From assembly GCA_020850715.1 (NCBI GenBank), contig JADZED010000045.1, positions 21,818 to 85,817 of the forward strand: DNA of 64,000 bases, in the 5' to 3' direction. The translations under genes and the position numbers were made by a program. The notes below the pieces were generated by a model. It did not search any database. It saw only the letters and a list, made by a program, of their open reading frames with translations, and was not told the origin of the DNA. Source of the DNA: Acidobacteriota bacterium. GTDB taxonomy: Bacteria > Acidobacteriota > Vicinamibacteria > Vicinamibacterales > CAVVIG01. This document shows, piece after piece, positions 1-8,552 of the stretch (the stretch's first letter is position 1; each line of letters starts with the position of its first letter).

Positions 1-872
1 GGACCGGCTTCCCGATCGATCGCCGGGAGACCGCGCGGCTGCTCGGCTTCGACGGACCGACCGGGAACACCTTCGGCAGCATTGCCACGGCCGACTACCT
101 GCTCGAGAGCACGTCGGCGGCCATCGTCCTCGTCGCGGGGCTCGGCCGCGTCCTGCAGGATCTGCTGCTGTGGTCGACCGCCGAGTTCGGCTATCTGCGG
201 CTCGGCGACGGCTTCGTGCAGACCAGCAGCATCATGCCGCAGAAGCGGAACCCGGTCGCGCTCGAGCACGCGCGCGCGCTGGCCAGCAAGGCGCTCGGCC
301 AGGCGCAGGCGGTGGCGACGGTCGTTCACAACACGCCGTTTGGCGACATCGTCGATACCGAAGACGATCTGCAGCCGCTGGTGTTCGCGGCCTTTCGCGA
401 CGCCATGCGCGCGGTGCACCTGGTGGCGGCTGCGGTAGCCACCGCCGAGTTCGTCCCCGCGGCGCTCGAGGCCCGCGCCGGCGAGGGCTGGACGACGCTG
501 ACCGAGCTGGCCGACACGCTCGTGAGGGATCACGGGATTGCGTTCACGGCGGCGCACGCGATCTGCACGCGGCTGGTGGCCGCGCGTGCCGAATCGCCGG
601 AGGCGCCGGTCTCCGAGCTGTTGGCACGGGCGTCGCGGGCTATAGTGGGTGGGCCGGTCGCCTATTCGGAGGCCGAGCTCGCCGTGATTCTCAGCCCGCG
701 GCATTTCGTGACGGTACGGCGGACGACCGGCGGCCCGGCGCCCGAAGAGACCGGGCGCGCCCTCGCGCTGTCGCGCGCGCAGCTCGACGCGGATGCCGGG
801 TGGTGGCGCGGCGCGACCGAGACGCTGGCCGAGGCGGAGCGCACGCTGGCCCGGCGGAGTGCCGAATTGTGA
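1..872 (+). CDS. argH: Argininosuccinate lyase, 3' part (N-terminus outside window)
   Basis: Last step of arginine synthesis: splits argininosuccinate into arginine and fumarate in the cytoplasm. The window begins inside the gene; the reading frame starts at base 3 and gives 289 residues. Visible are the TGFPIDR stretch typical of ArgH and the fumarase/aspartase-superfamily signature TSSIMPQKRNP, whose flexible loop carries the catalytic serine. The helical C-terminal domain follows. The frame stays open from the window edge to the TGA at 870-872. Family assignment is firm; choice of ArgH over other superfamily lyases rests on the signature and the TGFPIDR context. The missing upstream part cannot be judged. 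Confidence 0.9.
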   Translation, partial: TGFPIDRRETARLLGFDGPTGNTFGSIATADYLLESTSAAIVLVAGLGRVLQDLLLWSTAEFGYLRLGDGFVQTSSIMPQKRNPVALEHARALASKALGQAQAVATVVHNTPFGDIVDTEDDLQPLVFAAFRDAMRAVHLVAAAVATAEFVPAALEARAGEGWTTLTELADTLVRDHGIAFTAAHAICTRLVAARAESPEAPVSELLARASRAIVGGPVAYSEAELAVILSPRHFVTVRRTTGGPAPEETGRALALSRAQLDADAGWWRGATETLAEAERTLARRSAEL

Positions 873-982
873 GAATCGATCGCGGCGGCGGCCGCACGCC
901 GATGGCGGGGAGCTACACGAAGGTGATGGTGGTGTGGGCCGCCGTGCTCGCCGCGCTGTGGTTCCTGAGCCGCGCGTTCTAG
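869..982 (+). CDS. Small single-pass membrane protein (37 aa)
   Basis: Short ORF not recognised as any family. A GTG at 869 overlaps the argH stop (GTGA) and has a GGAG ribosome-binding site 9 nt upstream (856-859); an internal ATG at 902 would give 26 residues. The product has an arginine-rich N-terminus and one hydrophobic segment (VMVVWAAVLAALWFL), so it would be a small inner-membrane protein. The stop at 980-982 overlaps the stop of the convergent pseudopilin gene at a CTAG. Coupling to argH and a clean membrane segment support it, but it could be chance in GC-rich DNA. Confidence 0.45.
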   Translation: MRIDRGGGRTPMAGSYTKVMVVWAAVLAALWFLSRAF

Positions 983-2613
983 AACCGCTTCCAGCTGAAC
1001 GAGCTCAGCATCGGGTTGCCGGGCTGGTAAGCGTTGGTCGAGAAGATCGAATTGCTCGCAAGATGGCGATCGTAGTAGATCGTCGTGCCGCCGCTGTCGT
1101 TGAGCGTCTTCCCGACCACCGCTCCGTAGATTGACGAGCCGCCCGACAAGTTGATCGTTGCGTTCGGGGCATAGACGACCATCGCCTGCTTTGCACCGCC
1201 GCTCATGGCAAACGTGCCGGTGCCGGCGTACTGGATCACGAAGTTCGCCGGATCCATCGTGTTGTTCACGAGTGCGCCGCCGCTGAGGCTGATCGGGGTC
1301 GCGGTGGCCGTCGTCACGATGTTCATCGCCACGGCCGACCCGCTGTTGATGTTCAGGCTGCCGCCTCCGGACACGCTCATCGAGTTCTTGACGGTCATGG
1401 CAATCGAGCCGTTGGTCGTGATCGAGCCGCCGCCCGACACGCTGACGCTGTTCAGATTGTAGGCCCCGCCGTTGATCACGATCTTGCCGCCGCCGGAGAG
1501 CGACAGGTTGCCCCAGTTGATGGTGGCGCCGTTGGGGGTGACGGTCAGACCGCTGCCGGCACCCGCGGTCGTGCCCGCGCAGGTGGCGGGCGCCGACAAC
1601 CCGAGCGCCGCGCAGGTGGTCATCGACGACACGCTCAGGTTGCTGGTCGGCGCGCCGGGATCGGTGATCGACGGCGACGCCACCACGACCGCCTGCGGGA
1701 GCTGCACGAGGCCGCCCGTCACGGTCGCGCCGCCGCTCGCGGTCTGGGCGGTCACGTTCCCGGAGCTGCAGCTGCCCACCCCGACCCGCGGCGTCGACAG
1801 CGTGCCGTTGATCGTGGCGCCGCCGCTCTCGGTCAGGTTGCCGTTGGTGCCGACGTTGCCGTTGGCGCTCTGCAGTCCGCCGTTGGCGACCGTGATCGCG
1901 GCGGACGGATTGGTGACCAGGCTCGAGTCGTAGCTCTTCGTGGACGCCCCGCCGGAGAACCGCAGCGCGCCGCAGGTGGCCGCCGTCGCGAACGCCGCGT
2001 AGGTCAGCGACGAAGTCGCCATCGAGAGCTTCTGCGTATCGAGCGTCGCGGTGACCTCGACTTCGGCCGTCCGGCTGCCCGATTGGATCGATCCGGTCGA
2101 GGTGATCTGCCACGTCTGCAGCGTGAAGGGCTGGCCGTCGATCGATTGGGCGCCCGGCACCTCTTCCATCGACATCAAGGTGGCATACGGGGAGAACTCC
2201 ACCGAGGCGGTGCCGGAGGCCAGGGTGCCGTGCACGGCGTTGTTGAACGCCGTCTGCGCGGCCGCCACCGGGTAGTTGGAGGCGACCTCGGCGTTGGCCG
2301 ACAGCACGACGGGCTGGCCGTTGTAGGTCACCGGTGAGACCGCGGTGTCGTAGTTCGCGATCGAGTCGGCGCCGCCGGTGGACGGTTCGACGTAGGTGTA
2401 GAGCAGGTAGTTGGACGCCTTCTGGATGCCCGATTCGGCGCCGTAGCGCGCCTGCGACATCAGCCGGTAGTTCTGGCTCGAGTAGGTCTCGGTCTGCGAC
2501 AGGAACATCGTCGAGGCCGCGACGGTCGACAGCGCCATCATCATGAACATCGCCAGGATGAGCGCGACGCCCCGCTCGTTCCCGGCGCGCGCCGGCATGG
2601 AGACTGGTGTCAT
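979..2613 (-). CDS. PilX-like type IV pilus assembly protein with Gly/Ser-rich beta domain
   Basis: 544-residue secreted protein. After a short polar leader (ending NERG) comes a single hydrophobic helix (VALILAMFMMMALSTVAA) of the PilX N-terminal type, and then QARYGAESGIQKA, the conserved region seen in PilX-like minor pilins. The rest, from about residue 200, is very rich in Gly, Ser, Thr and Asn, with recurrent SGG/SGGG units at short intervals, as expected for a beta-solenoid or adhesin-like domain. Start ATG at 2611-2613 overlaps the stop of the PilW-like gene (ATGA). Likely role: minor pilus component or tip adhesin. The family is clear from the N-terminus; the beta-structure is inferred from composition. 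Confidence 0.8.
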   Translation of the reverse strand: MTPVSMPARAGNERGVALILAMFMMMALSTVAASTMFLSQTETYSSQNYRLMSQARYGAESGIQKASNYLLYTYVEPSTGGADSIANYDTAVSPVTYNGQPVVLSANAEVASNYPVAAAQTAFNNAVHGTLASGTASVEFSPYATLMSMEEVPGAQSIDGQPFTLQTWQITSTGSIQSGSRTAEVEVTATLDTQKLSMATSSLTYAAFATAATCGALRFSGGASTKSYDSSLVTNPSAAITVANGGLQSANGNVGTNGNLTESGGATINGTLSTPRVGVGSCSSGNVTAQTASGGATVTGGLVQLPQAVVVASPSITDPGAPTSNLSVSSMTTCAALGLSAPATCAGTTAGAGSGLTVTPNGATINWGNLSLSGGGKIVINGGAYNLNSVSVSGGGSITTNGSIAMTVKNSMSVSGGGSLNINSGSAVAMNIVTTATATPISLSGGALVNNTMDPANFVIQYAGTGTFAMSGGAKQAMVVYAPNATINLSGGSSIYGAVVGKTLNDSGGTTIYYDRHLASNSIFSTNAYQPGNPMLSSFSWKRF

Positions 2614-3647
2614 GGCAGCAGCAGCTTCACTGAATTGGGCATCGGCTGAAGGCGGTTTTCGCCCTCCTCGCCGAGGCTGGCGAGTTGCCAGGTGTTGAAG
2701 ACGTTGCGGGGCGACACGTTCAGCAGCGCCTTGGTCTCGGTCTGCACCTGCCCCGTGATGGGATCGACCTGCTCGGTGTTCACCGTCAGCGTGATCGCGA
2801 CGTCGAGCACGAAGCTCTGATTGCAGTTGGCGCCGCAGCCCGGATCGTCCACGTTGATGTTGTACGGCAGCGGGCTCGGCATGTAGGTGAAACAGGCGGT
2901 GCCCCCGGGGTTCGCCGTGATGTTGCCGAGGAGGACTTCGCTGTCGGTAACGGCCGGCTTGACGGCGGCGTCGAACGCCATCACGTTGCGATAGAGCTTC
3001 CCGCCGGCGGTGTCGCAGGTGTACTCGACGTAGACCATGTTGCCGTCGCCGTTGATGTCGCCGAACAGCTTCAGCACGCTGCCGGTCGATCCGTTCGGAT
3101 AGGCGGCCCAGGCGGCGTCGTTCCAGTACTGATCGGGGACGATGCCGCTGGCAAAGCCGCCGTAGACGTTGACCGCGGCGCCGGAAGCGTGCGGCATGGC
3201 GAAGTCTGCCGTGATGGTCTTCGCCGCGGTGTCGATGGCGGTGATCCGGACGGTCTCCGCCTTGTTGCCGCTGTCGACCGTCAGCCATTCGTCGACGAAC
3301 AGCCCCGCCACCGAGTTCGACGCGGCGCCGCCGATCGTCTGCCTGATGACGACCGTCCCCACGCCGGCGGCCACCGCGCCATTCAGGGTCACGACGCTGC
3401 CGGGCAGCGCCACGCGCCCCGCCTGCCCCACCTCCTGCTGCAGCAGCTCGGTTGCGCTCCTGACGCCGGCGTGCAGCTGCGTGCGGTTCGAGATCGTGCG
3501 CTGAGAGTTCGTCAACTGAAGGAGCGCGGAGGTCGCCACGCTGGTCACGATCAGCAGGATGGTCACCGAGATCAGGAGCTCGATGAGCGAGAAGCCGCGC
3601 TGCCTCCCCCGCGGGGTCGGCGTCCGGCCGCGCAGGTCAGCAGCCAT
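2610..3647 (-). CDS. PilW-like minor pseudopilin
   Basis: 345 residues. A basic leader ending in G is followed by FSLIELLISVTILLIV, the canonical type IV prepilin cleavage site (G before F, glutamate at position 5 of the mature chain) and hydrophobic N-terminal helix. PilD-type prepilin peptidase should process it. The globular part contains paired cysteines (for example CGANC) that could form disulfides. Length and position between PilV- and PilX-like genes fit PilW, a minor pilin that primes type IV pilus assembly. The start overlaps the preceding PilV-like gene by 11 bases and the stop overlaps the next ATG, so the genes are translationally coupled. Confidence 0.85.
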   Translation of the reverse strand: MAADLRGRTPTPRGRQRGFSLIELLISVTILLIVTSVATSALLQLTNSQRTISNRTQLHAGVRSATELLQQEVGQAGRVALPGSVVTLNGAVAAGVGTVVIRQTIGGAASNSVAGLFVDEWLTVDSGNKAETVRITAIDTAAKTITADFAMPHASGAAVNVYGGFASGIVPDQYWNDAAWAAYPNGSTGSVLKLFGDINGDGNMVYVEYTCDTAGGKLYRNVMAFDAAVKPAVTDSEVLLGNITANPGGTACFTYMPSPLPYNINVDDPGCGANCNQSFVLDVAITLTVNTEQVDPITGQVQTETKALLNVSPRNVFNTWQLASLGEEGENRLQPMPNSVKLLLP

Positions 3648-4188
3648 TGGGACAGTCGGTCTTGTATGCGGCCACGGTGGCCTTTGCCTTCATCGCGCCG
3701 GCCACGCTGCTCCGGATGGTCGCCGTCACGGTGATCAGCTTGAGGTTCGCCGACGGGATCGACACCTGCCAGGCCCGCATGTAGTACCAATCGGCGGGCG
3801 GCTCGGTGGTGCACGGCACGTCGACCGAGCAGAGGGGATTCCCGCTCTGATCGAGATAGTCCGAGTAGTTCACCGCGGCCGCGGCGGGATCGGAAGATCC
3901 CCCGACCGCAAGGCCGGTCCCGCCGCTGGTCACCGAGGGGAATACCGTGGTGTTGCTCTGGGCGTCTCCGTAGGTGAGCTCGAGCAACTGCTCCATCTTG
4001 TCGACGGCGTACTCGGTCGTGCGGGCGCTGAGATGCCCCTCGTTCTCGGTCAGCGTCGTCGCCATGCTCGTCATGCCGGCGAGGCCGGCCATCAGCACGA
4101 GCAGGATGGCGCACGCGATGACGGTCTCGATGAGCGTCGTGCCGGCCTCGGAGGCCGCGCGTGCGGCCGGGCGCGCGCGCGGCGTCAC
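3637..4188 (-). CDS. PilV-like minor pseudopilin
   Basis: 183 residues from a GTG that overlaps the stop of the upstream FimT-like gene (GTGA). A short leader (…ASEAG) precedes TTLIETVIACAILLVLMAGL, a prepilin N-terminal helix with glutamate at +5; the residue after the cleavage glycine is Thr rather than the usual Phe/Met. The C-terminal half has several cysteines (CSVDVPC and near the end CPNGC), possible disulfides. Second gene of the four-gene pseudopilin operon. The GTG start is chosen because the open frame continues far upstream through unrelated sequence while the leader length from this GTG is right for a prepilin. Confidence 0.8.
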   Translation of the reverse strand: MTPRARPAARAASEAGTTLIETVIACAILLVLMAGLAGMTSMATTLTENEGHLSARTTEYAVDKMEQLLELTYGDAQSNTTVFPSVTSGGTGLAVGGSSDPAAAAVNYSDYLDQSGNPLCSVDVPCTTEPPADWYYMRAWQVSIPSANLKLITVTATIRSSVAGAMKAKATVAAYKTDCPNGC

Positions 4189-4793
4189 TGCAGCACCCAC
4201 GACGGCTCCGAATTCGGATTGGTGCGCCAGAGCTGGATGACGCTCGTTGCCGACACCGTCACGCCGAAGACCGCGGTCCCGTCGGACAGATACAGCGCGT
4301 GCGCATTGGTCGGACCGCCGGTCGAGCCCGCGACGTCGGTCACCGGAATGCCGCGCGAGTTGAAGACGATGCATGCCGTGTTGCCGATGTCGTCGCCATC
4401 GGCCTCCTTGCACATGGCCGCCTGGCCGATCGTCGCCTGCGTGCTCGGCGGCGGGGATGCGACGGGCGCGAAACTGAAGGATTCGGTCACCGATTGCAGG
4501 TACGTCGTGCCTCCCACCCGGGCCCAGTCGTCGTCGTCCTTGCTCCAGACCTCGACGTGAAAGGCGTTCGTGCTCAGGTCGGTGTAGAGCCGCGCCTTGG
4601 TGAAGTCCGCCGCGGCGCGCAGCTTCGTCAACTGGACGGCGCTGGCGACGCTTCGTGCGTCGCCCTGAAGCCGGAAGCCGCCGATCGAGCTGCCGGTCAT
4701 CGGCAGCGCAATCGCCGCCACCACCATCGTGATCGCGACGACGATCAGCAGTTCGAGGATCGTGAAGCCGGCGGCCCTCGCCAGGGAGGTCAT
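4185..4793 (-). CDS. FimT/GspH-like pseudopilin
   Basis: 202 residues. The leader MTSLARAAG is followed by FTILELLIVVAITMVVAAIALP, a textbook prepilin cleavage and membrane helix. The body has the GspH/FimT layout, with VQLTKLRAAADFTKARLY similar to the conserved alpha-helix then beta region. First gene of the operon; its stop overlaps the next GTG. An in-frame ATG at 4866-4868 would give a 34-residue leader, too long for a class III signal, so the ATG at 4791-4793 is preferred. Role: minor pilin in type IV pilus initiation or a type II secretion pseudopilus; pilus context is favoured by the PilV/W/X-like neighbours. Confidence 0.8.
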   Translation of the reverse strand: MTSLARAAGFTILELLIVVAITMVVAAIALPMTGSSIGGFRLQGDARSVASAVQLTKLRAAADFTKARLYTDLSTNAFHVEVWSKDDDDWARVGGTTYLQSVTESFSFAPVASPPPSTQATIGQAAMCKEADGDDIGNTACIVFNSRGIPVTDVAGSTGGPTNAHALYLSDGTAVFGVTVSATSVIQLWRTNPNSEPSWVLQ

Positions 4794-5018
4794 GGCGCCA
4801 GCTCTGCGCAAGCGAGATGCCGCGGGCGCCGGACGCGACGGTGGCTGCAACGCCAACGAACACAGCATCTTGTGGTGAAAGTTCGGGAATGTCCCGCCCC
4901 GGGCCGTGAGCCGTAGTGGAACAGCGGATCACGGAATTGGCCCGCGACAGGAGTGTCGGCCGCAGACCGGAAGATCTTGAGCAAGGGCCTCTGGCCGACG
5001 CCGGAGGCGGCGCAGGAA

Positions 5019-6485
5019 TCAGTTCGCCGGCGGCGGCCCCATCACCTGGTCGAGGGTCAGCACGGTCACCTCGCCGAGCCCGAGCGAGCGGACGCCGGCC
5101 TCGATGGTCTTCAGGTCGCCGACGACCACCACCGCGAAGCGGCCCGGCTGGATGTACCTGCGCGCGACGCGCTGGACGTCGGCTGCCGACACCGCCTGGA
5201 TGTTCTGCACGTAGCTGGCGAAGTAGTTCTCGGGCAGGCCGTAGACGTCGAGCTCTTCGAGGCGGCGCGAGATGTCGCCGGTGGTCTCGAACGAGGAGGG
5301 AAAGCGCAGCGCGACGTAGTTCTTCGCGCGCGCCAGTTCGTCGGCGGGCACCGGCGCCAGGATCCCGTTCAGCTCCTTGAAGAATTCCTGCAGCGACTCG
5401 GTTGTCTTGTCGGTCTGCACGCCGGCGCCGGCGGCGAACGGACCGGCCGACGCGCGCATGTCGAACTGCGAGCTGGCGCCGTAGGTGTAGCCGTGCTCCT
5501 CGCGCAGGTTCATGTTCAGGCGCGAGCTGAACGCGCCGCCGAGGATCGTGTTCATCACCTGCAGCGGGAAGTAATCGGGCGTCGAGCGCGGCGCGCCGAT
5601 CCAGCCGATCCGGATCTGCGACTGCGCGGCACCGGGCTTGTCGACCAGGTACACGTGGCGCCGCGCCGGCTCCGGCGCCTCGGGCAGCGCGACATCGGGC
5701 GCCGGCGCCGCCGCCGGGGCTTTCCAGCCGCCGAAACCGGATTCGAGCAGCGGCATCGCCTTCTCGGGCGTCGTGTCGCCGACAACGATCAGGACGGTGT
5801 TGGCCGGCCGGTACTCCGACGCGTAGAAGGTCTTCAGGTCGTCGACGGTGAAGCCGTTGAGCGTCGCGGCCGTTCCCATCTGCGCGGTCCCGTACCGGTG
5901 CGATGCGCCGTACAGCACGCGCGAGAAGGCGAGCGCGGCGATCGTGCCGGGGTCGTCGCGCGCCTGGAGCAGGCTGGTGAGCCGCTGCTGGCGCTGGCGC
6001 TCGAGTTCCTCGGCGGGGAACGTGGGCCGCAGCGCGACGTCGGCCATGATCGGCAGGGCGTCGGCGAGCCGCGCCACGGGCACGTGCAGCCGCACGACCG
6101 ACATGTCGCTCGTGCTGGCGGTCGACAAATCCGCGCCGAGATAGTCGATCGCGTCGGCGATTTCGAGCGACGACCGCGACCCGGCGCCCTCCATCAGCAT
6201 GGCCGAGGTGAGGCTGGCGAGGCCGAACTTGCCCGCGGGATCCTCGGCGCTGCCGCTGAGGGTGACGAGGTTCACCTGCGCGACCGGCACCTCGTGCAGC
6301 TCGACGATCCACACCGGCAGCCCGTTGGAGAGCTGGCGCTTCTGGATCGCCGGCAGCGCGAGGGCCGGCGCCGGTCCGGCCGGCGGCGGAGCGGAGCGGT
6401 CCGGTGGCTGCTGGGCGGACACGCGCGCTGCCGGGGCGGCGACGAGGAATGCGAGCAGCAGGGCGATCGGCGTGCGATGGCGCAT
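5019..6485 (-). CDS. Secreted M16 (pitrilysin-type) peptidase homologue lacking the zinc motif
   Basis: 488 residues with an N-terminal signal peptide (hydrophobic run to VSAQQ), then two M16-type domains. The position where active members carry HxxEH reads LTSAMLMEG, so the zinc-binding His and Glu are absent; the protein resembles the non-catalytic partner of two-subunit M16 enzymes, including the C-terminal region with RFPSSF and GLPENYF used in substrate binding. The catalytic partner is the next gene upstream (6660-7994). The ATG at 6483-6485 lies at the edge of the 166-bp element that separates the two genes. Likely periplasmic, working as a heterodimer (inferred from the family). Confidence 0.85.
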   Translation of the reverse strand: MRHRTPIALLLAFLVAAPAARVSAQQPPDRSAPPPAGPAPALALPAIQKRQLSNGLPVWIVELHEVPVAQVNLVTLSGSAEDPAGKFGLASLTSAMLMEGAGSRSSLEIADAIDYLGADLSTASTSDMSVVRLHVPVARLADALPIMADVALRPTFPAEELERQRQQRLTSLLQARDDPGTIAALAFSRVLYGASHRYGTAQMGTAATLNGFTVDDLKTFYASEYRPANTVLIVVGDTTPEKAMPLLESGFGGWKAPAAAPAPDVALPEAPEPARRHVYLVDKPGAAQSQIRIGWIGAPRSTPDYFPLQVMNTILGGAFSSRLNMNLREEHGYTYGASSQFDMRASAGPFAAGAGVQTDKTTESLQEFFKELNGILAPVPADELARAKNYVALRFPSSFETTGDISRRLEELDVYGLPENYFASYVQNIQAVSAADVQRVARRYIQPGRFAVVVVGDLKTIEAGVRSLGLGEVTVLTLDQVMGPPPAN

Positions 6486-6487
6486 GG

Positions 6488-6653
6488 CTAGTGTCCCGTC
6501 CCGGTGGATCGAGGCATAAGTCGCGGAGCGCCGCGCCCCGATGGCAAGGCGCGAGGAGTGAGGATATTGGGCATATCTGAGCGACGAGCAACGCCGCCAG
6601 CGGGGATGCGCCGCCCGCGAATTGTGTCGCGAACCACTGGGACGGGACACTAG
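6488..6653. repeat. 166-bp inverted-repeat element, copy 1 (MITE-like)
   Basis: The ends are near-perfect 20-bp inverted repeats beginning CTAGTGTCCCGTCCC and differing at one base. The whole 166 bp recurs in inverted orientation at 63743-63908 with about seven differences by eye. The interior contains a GC-rich core that also appears, diverged, near 13431-13536. There is no transposase. CTAG at both ends would fit TA target duplication as in IS630/Tc1-type elements (inference). It sits between the two M16 genes, two bases upstream of the downstream gene's start codon, so it may have separated a former operon or may supply transcription or termination signals. Confidence 0.8.
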
Positions 6654-6659
6654 GACACT

Positions 6660-7994
6660 CTACTTTCTCGGGACGACGGTGAGCTCCACGCGCCGGTCGC
6701 GCGGCAGGAACTGTACGGCTGCGGCCGTGATGTCCGACGGCGACAGCGCGCGATAGCGCGACAGATCTTCGTTGAACCAGTCGGGATCGCCGGTGTCGGT
6801 GGCGTAGGCGTTCAGCAGATCGGCCTTGCCGCCGAAGCCGCCCACCCGTTCCATGCGATCGTAGAACGACGCCTCGATCTGGTTGACCGCCCGCTCGACC
6901 TCGCGCGCGGAAGGCGGCGATCCCTGCAGCGCCGCGATCTCCTCGTCGATGGCCGTCTGCACCTCGGCGGTCGTGTGGCCCGGCCGCGGCGTCGCCTCGA
7001 TCAGGAAGAACGAGGAGAGCGCCTGCGAGTCCTGGAACGCCGAGACGTCCTGCGCGATCTGCATGTCGTAGACGAGCCGCTTGTAGAGGCGCGAGCTCTT
7101 GCCGCCGCTCAGCACGTCGGCCACCACGTCGAGCGCCGCGTCGCCCGGCTCCAGGTGCCGCGGCGTGAGCCACGCGAGGTACAGCTTCGGAATCTGGACG
7201 TTGTCCTCGAGCGTCCGTGCCTGGACCCCGGTCAACTGCACGGCGGGGATCGACATCGGCGCAACCGGCGTCCCGGCCTTGACGTCGCTGAACCACTTCT
7301 CGACGAGCGTCTTGGCCGTCGGCGTGTCGATATCGCCGGCCACCACGAGGCTGGCGTTCCCGGGCGCGTAGTAGGTCTTGAAGAAGCTCACGACGTCTTC
7401 GTACGACGCCGCCGAGAGATCGGGCATGTAGCCGATGACCGGCCAGTGATACGGATGCCCTTCCGGATAGAGCATCTCCGTCAGGGCGATGTCGGCCATG
7501 CCGTACGGCCGGTTCTCGTAGCTCTGGCGCCGTTCGTTCTTCACCACGTCGCGCTGCGCGTCGACCGTCTCGGGCGTCATCGCGTCGAGCAGATAGCCCA
7601 TCCGATCCGACTCGAGGAAGAGCGCCAGCTCGAGGGCGTTCGACGGCACGGTGATCCAGTAGTTCGTGCGATCGCTGGTCGTCGACCCGTTGTTGGTGCC
7701 GCCCGCCCCCTCGAGCCACTCGTCGAACTGCCCGGGTTTCACGTGCCCGGAGCCCATGAACATCAGGTGCTCGAACAGGTGAGCGAAGCCGGTGCGCCCC
7801 GGCCGCTCGCGCGCCGATCCGACGTGATACCACACGTTCACCGACACGATCGGCACGCTGTGATCCTCGTGCAGGATCACGCGCAGGCCGTCGGGCAGCG
7901 TGAACTGGGTGTAGGGGAGCTCGAGCCTGGGCGCCTGCGCGAAGGCGGGCGCCGACAGGAGGAGGACGCCGAGGAGAGCAGCCGCGCGCTTCAT
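6660..7994 (-). CDS. Secreted zinc peptidase, M16 family (catalytic subunit)
   Basis: 444 residues. The signal peptide ends near AFAQ. The inverted zinc motif HLFEH lies at residues 72-76 (H72, E75, H76), and E154 in the VVKNERRQ stretch is at the right distance to be the third zinc ligand. [15 protein letters not shown] after the motif is typical for the family. It should degrade short peptides in the periplasm together with the inactive-type homologue at 5019-6485. The start is fixed by a TAGAAT hexamer (8001-8006, minus strand) ending 6 nt before the ATG, implying a leaderless message. Divergent from purE with only 31 bp between the start codons. Confidence 0.93.
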   Translation of the reverse strand: MKRAAALLGVLLLSAPAFAQAPRLELPYTQFTLPDGLRVILHEDHSVPIVSVNVWYHVGSARERPGRTGFAHLFEHLMFMGSGHVKPGQFDEWLEGAGGTNNGSTTSDRTNYWITVPSNALELALFLESDRMGYLLDAMTPETVDAQRDVVKNERRQSYENRPYGMADIALTEMLYPEGHPYHWPVIGYMPDLSAASYEDVVSFFKTYYAPGNASLVVAGDIDTPTAKTLVEKWFSDVKAGTPVAPMSIPAVQLTGVQARTLEDNVQIPKLYLAWLTPRHLEPGDAALDVVADVLSGGKSSRLYKRLVYDMQIAQDVSAFQDSQALSSFFLIEATPRPGHTTAEVQTAIDEEIAALQGSPPSAREVERAVNQIEASFYDRMERVGGFGGKADLLNAYATDTGDPDWFNEDLSRYRALSPSDITAAAVQFLPRDRRVELTVVPRK

Positions 7995-8000
7995 GGATCG

Positions 8001-8006
8001 ATTCTA
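8001..8006 (-). promoter_or_regulatory. -10 element (TAGAAT) for the M16 peptidase gene
   Basis: TAGAAT on the minus strand ends 6 nt before the ATG at 7994, so transcription would begin at or next to the start codon. No convincing -35. It faces the purE -10 box with only 5 bp between them. Confidence 0.5.
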
Positions 8007-8011
8007 TGCTG

Positions 8012-8017
8012 TATCCT
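8012..8017 (+). promoter_or_regulatory. -10 element (TATCCT) for purE
   Basis: TATCCT ends 8 nt before the purE ATG at 8026. The same TATCCTTac string precedes the GTG of the ADOP permease at 20443. A leaderless message is inferred. Confidence 0.5.
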
Positions 8018-8025
8018 TACCGGCC

Positions 8026-8514
8026 ATGACCGCCAATGCCCCGCTCGTCGGGATCCTCATGGGCAGCGCCTCCGATTGGGACGTGATGAAGCAGGCCGGC
8101 GACATCCTGGAGAAGTTCGGCGTGCCGCACGAGGCGCGCGTCCTCTCCGCGCACCGCACGCCGCACGACACGGCTGAGTATGCGTCGGGTGCGATCGCCC
8201 GCGGCCTCCACGTGCTCATCTGCGGCGCCGGCGGTGCGGCGCACCTGGCGGGCGTCGTCGCGGCGCACACCATCCTGCCCGTGATCGGCGTTCCCATCCA
8301 CAGCGCGCTGAACGGCCTCGACTCGCTGTTGTCGACCGTGCAGATGCCCAAGGGCATCCCGGTCGCGACCGTCGCCATCGGCGAGGCCGGCGCACAGAAC
8401 GCCGGCCTGCTCGCCGTCGCCATTCTCGCGACGACGCGGCCGGATCTCCGGACGCGTCTCCAGGCGCACCGCGAAGAGATCGCGGCGCAGGTCCGCAGCG
8501 CGAAGCTGCCGTAG
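8026..8514 (+). CDS. purE: N5-carboxyaminoimidazole ribonucleotide mutase
   Basis: Class I PurE, purine synthesis: converts N5-CAIR to CAIR in the cytoplasm. 162 residues, the normal length. Conserved landmarks are GSASDWDVM near residues 13-21, SAHRTP at 41-46 (with the active-site His), a glycine-rich GAGGAAHL stretch, and GVP near the [12 protein letters not shown] segment. The ATG at 8026 is preferred over an in-frame ATG at 7993 because the -10 box ends 8 nt upstream and the longer form would add a non-conserved tail overlapping the divergent gene. No purK follows, so PurK would have to be elsewhere. Confidence 0.95.
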   Translation: MTANAPLVGILMGSASDWDVMKQAGDILEKFGVPHEARVLSAHRTPHDTAEYASGAIARGLHVLICGAGGAAHLAGVVAAHTILPVIGVPIHSALNGLDSLLSTVQMPKGIPVATVAIGEAGAQNAGLLAVAILATTRPDLRTRLQAHREEIAAQVRSAKLP

Positions 8515-8546
8515 CGGAAGTCCGCCGGCTCGGGGCTTGCTTCCGC
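8514..8546 (+). terminator. Stem-loop after purE
   Basis: GCGGAAG (8514-8520) can pair with CTTCCGC (8540-8546) around a 19-nt loop, starting at the last base of the purE stop codon. There is no T-run, so it may be a weak terminator or processing hairpin rather than a classical intrinsic terminator. Confidence 0.3.
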
Positions 8547-8552
8547 GGGAGC

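Noticed and set aside
1300..1900. Repetitive CCGCCGCC-type tracts as possible CRISPR or satellite
   Set aside because: They encode the SGG-rich part of the PilX-like protein; no spacer-repeat pattern exists.
662..2113. Long minus-strand ORF (483 aa) rich in Arg/His/Pro overlapping argH and the PilX-like gene
   Set aside because: Low-complexity arginine-rich translation in the wrong frame, with no start signal and no family resemblance; it is a GC-rich shadow of the pilus gene and argH.
3637..7833. 1398-codon continuous minus-strand frame running through the M16 genes, the repeat and the pseudopilins
   Set aside because: Only the last 184 codons (3637-4188) look like a protein; the rest is arginine-rich shadow of genes in other frames, a common effect of about 70% GC.
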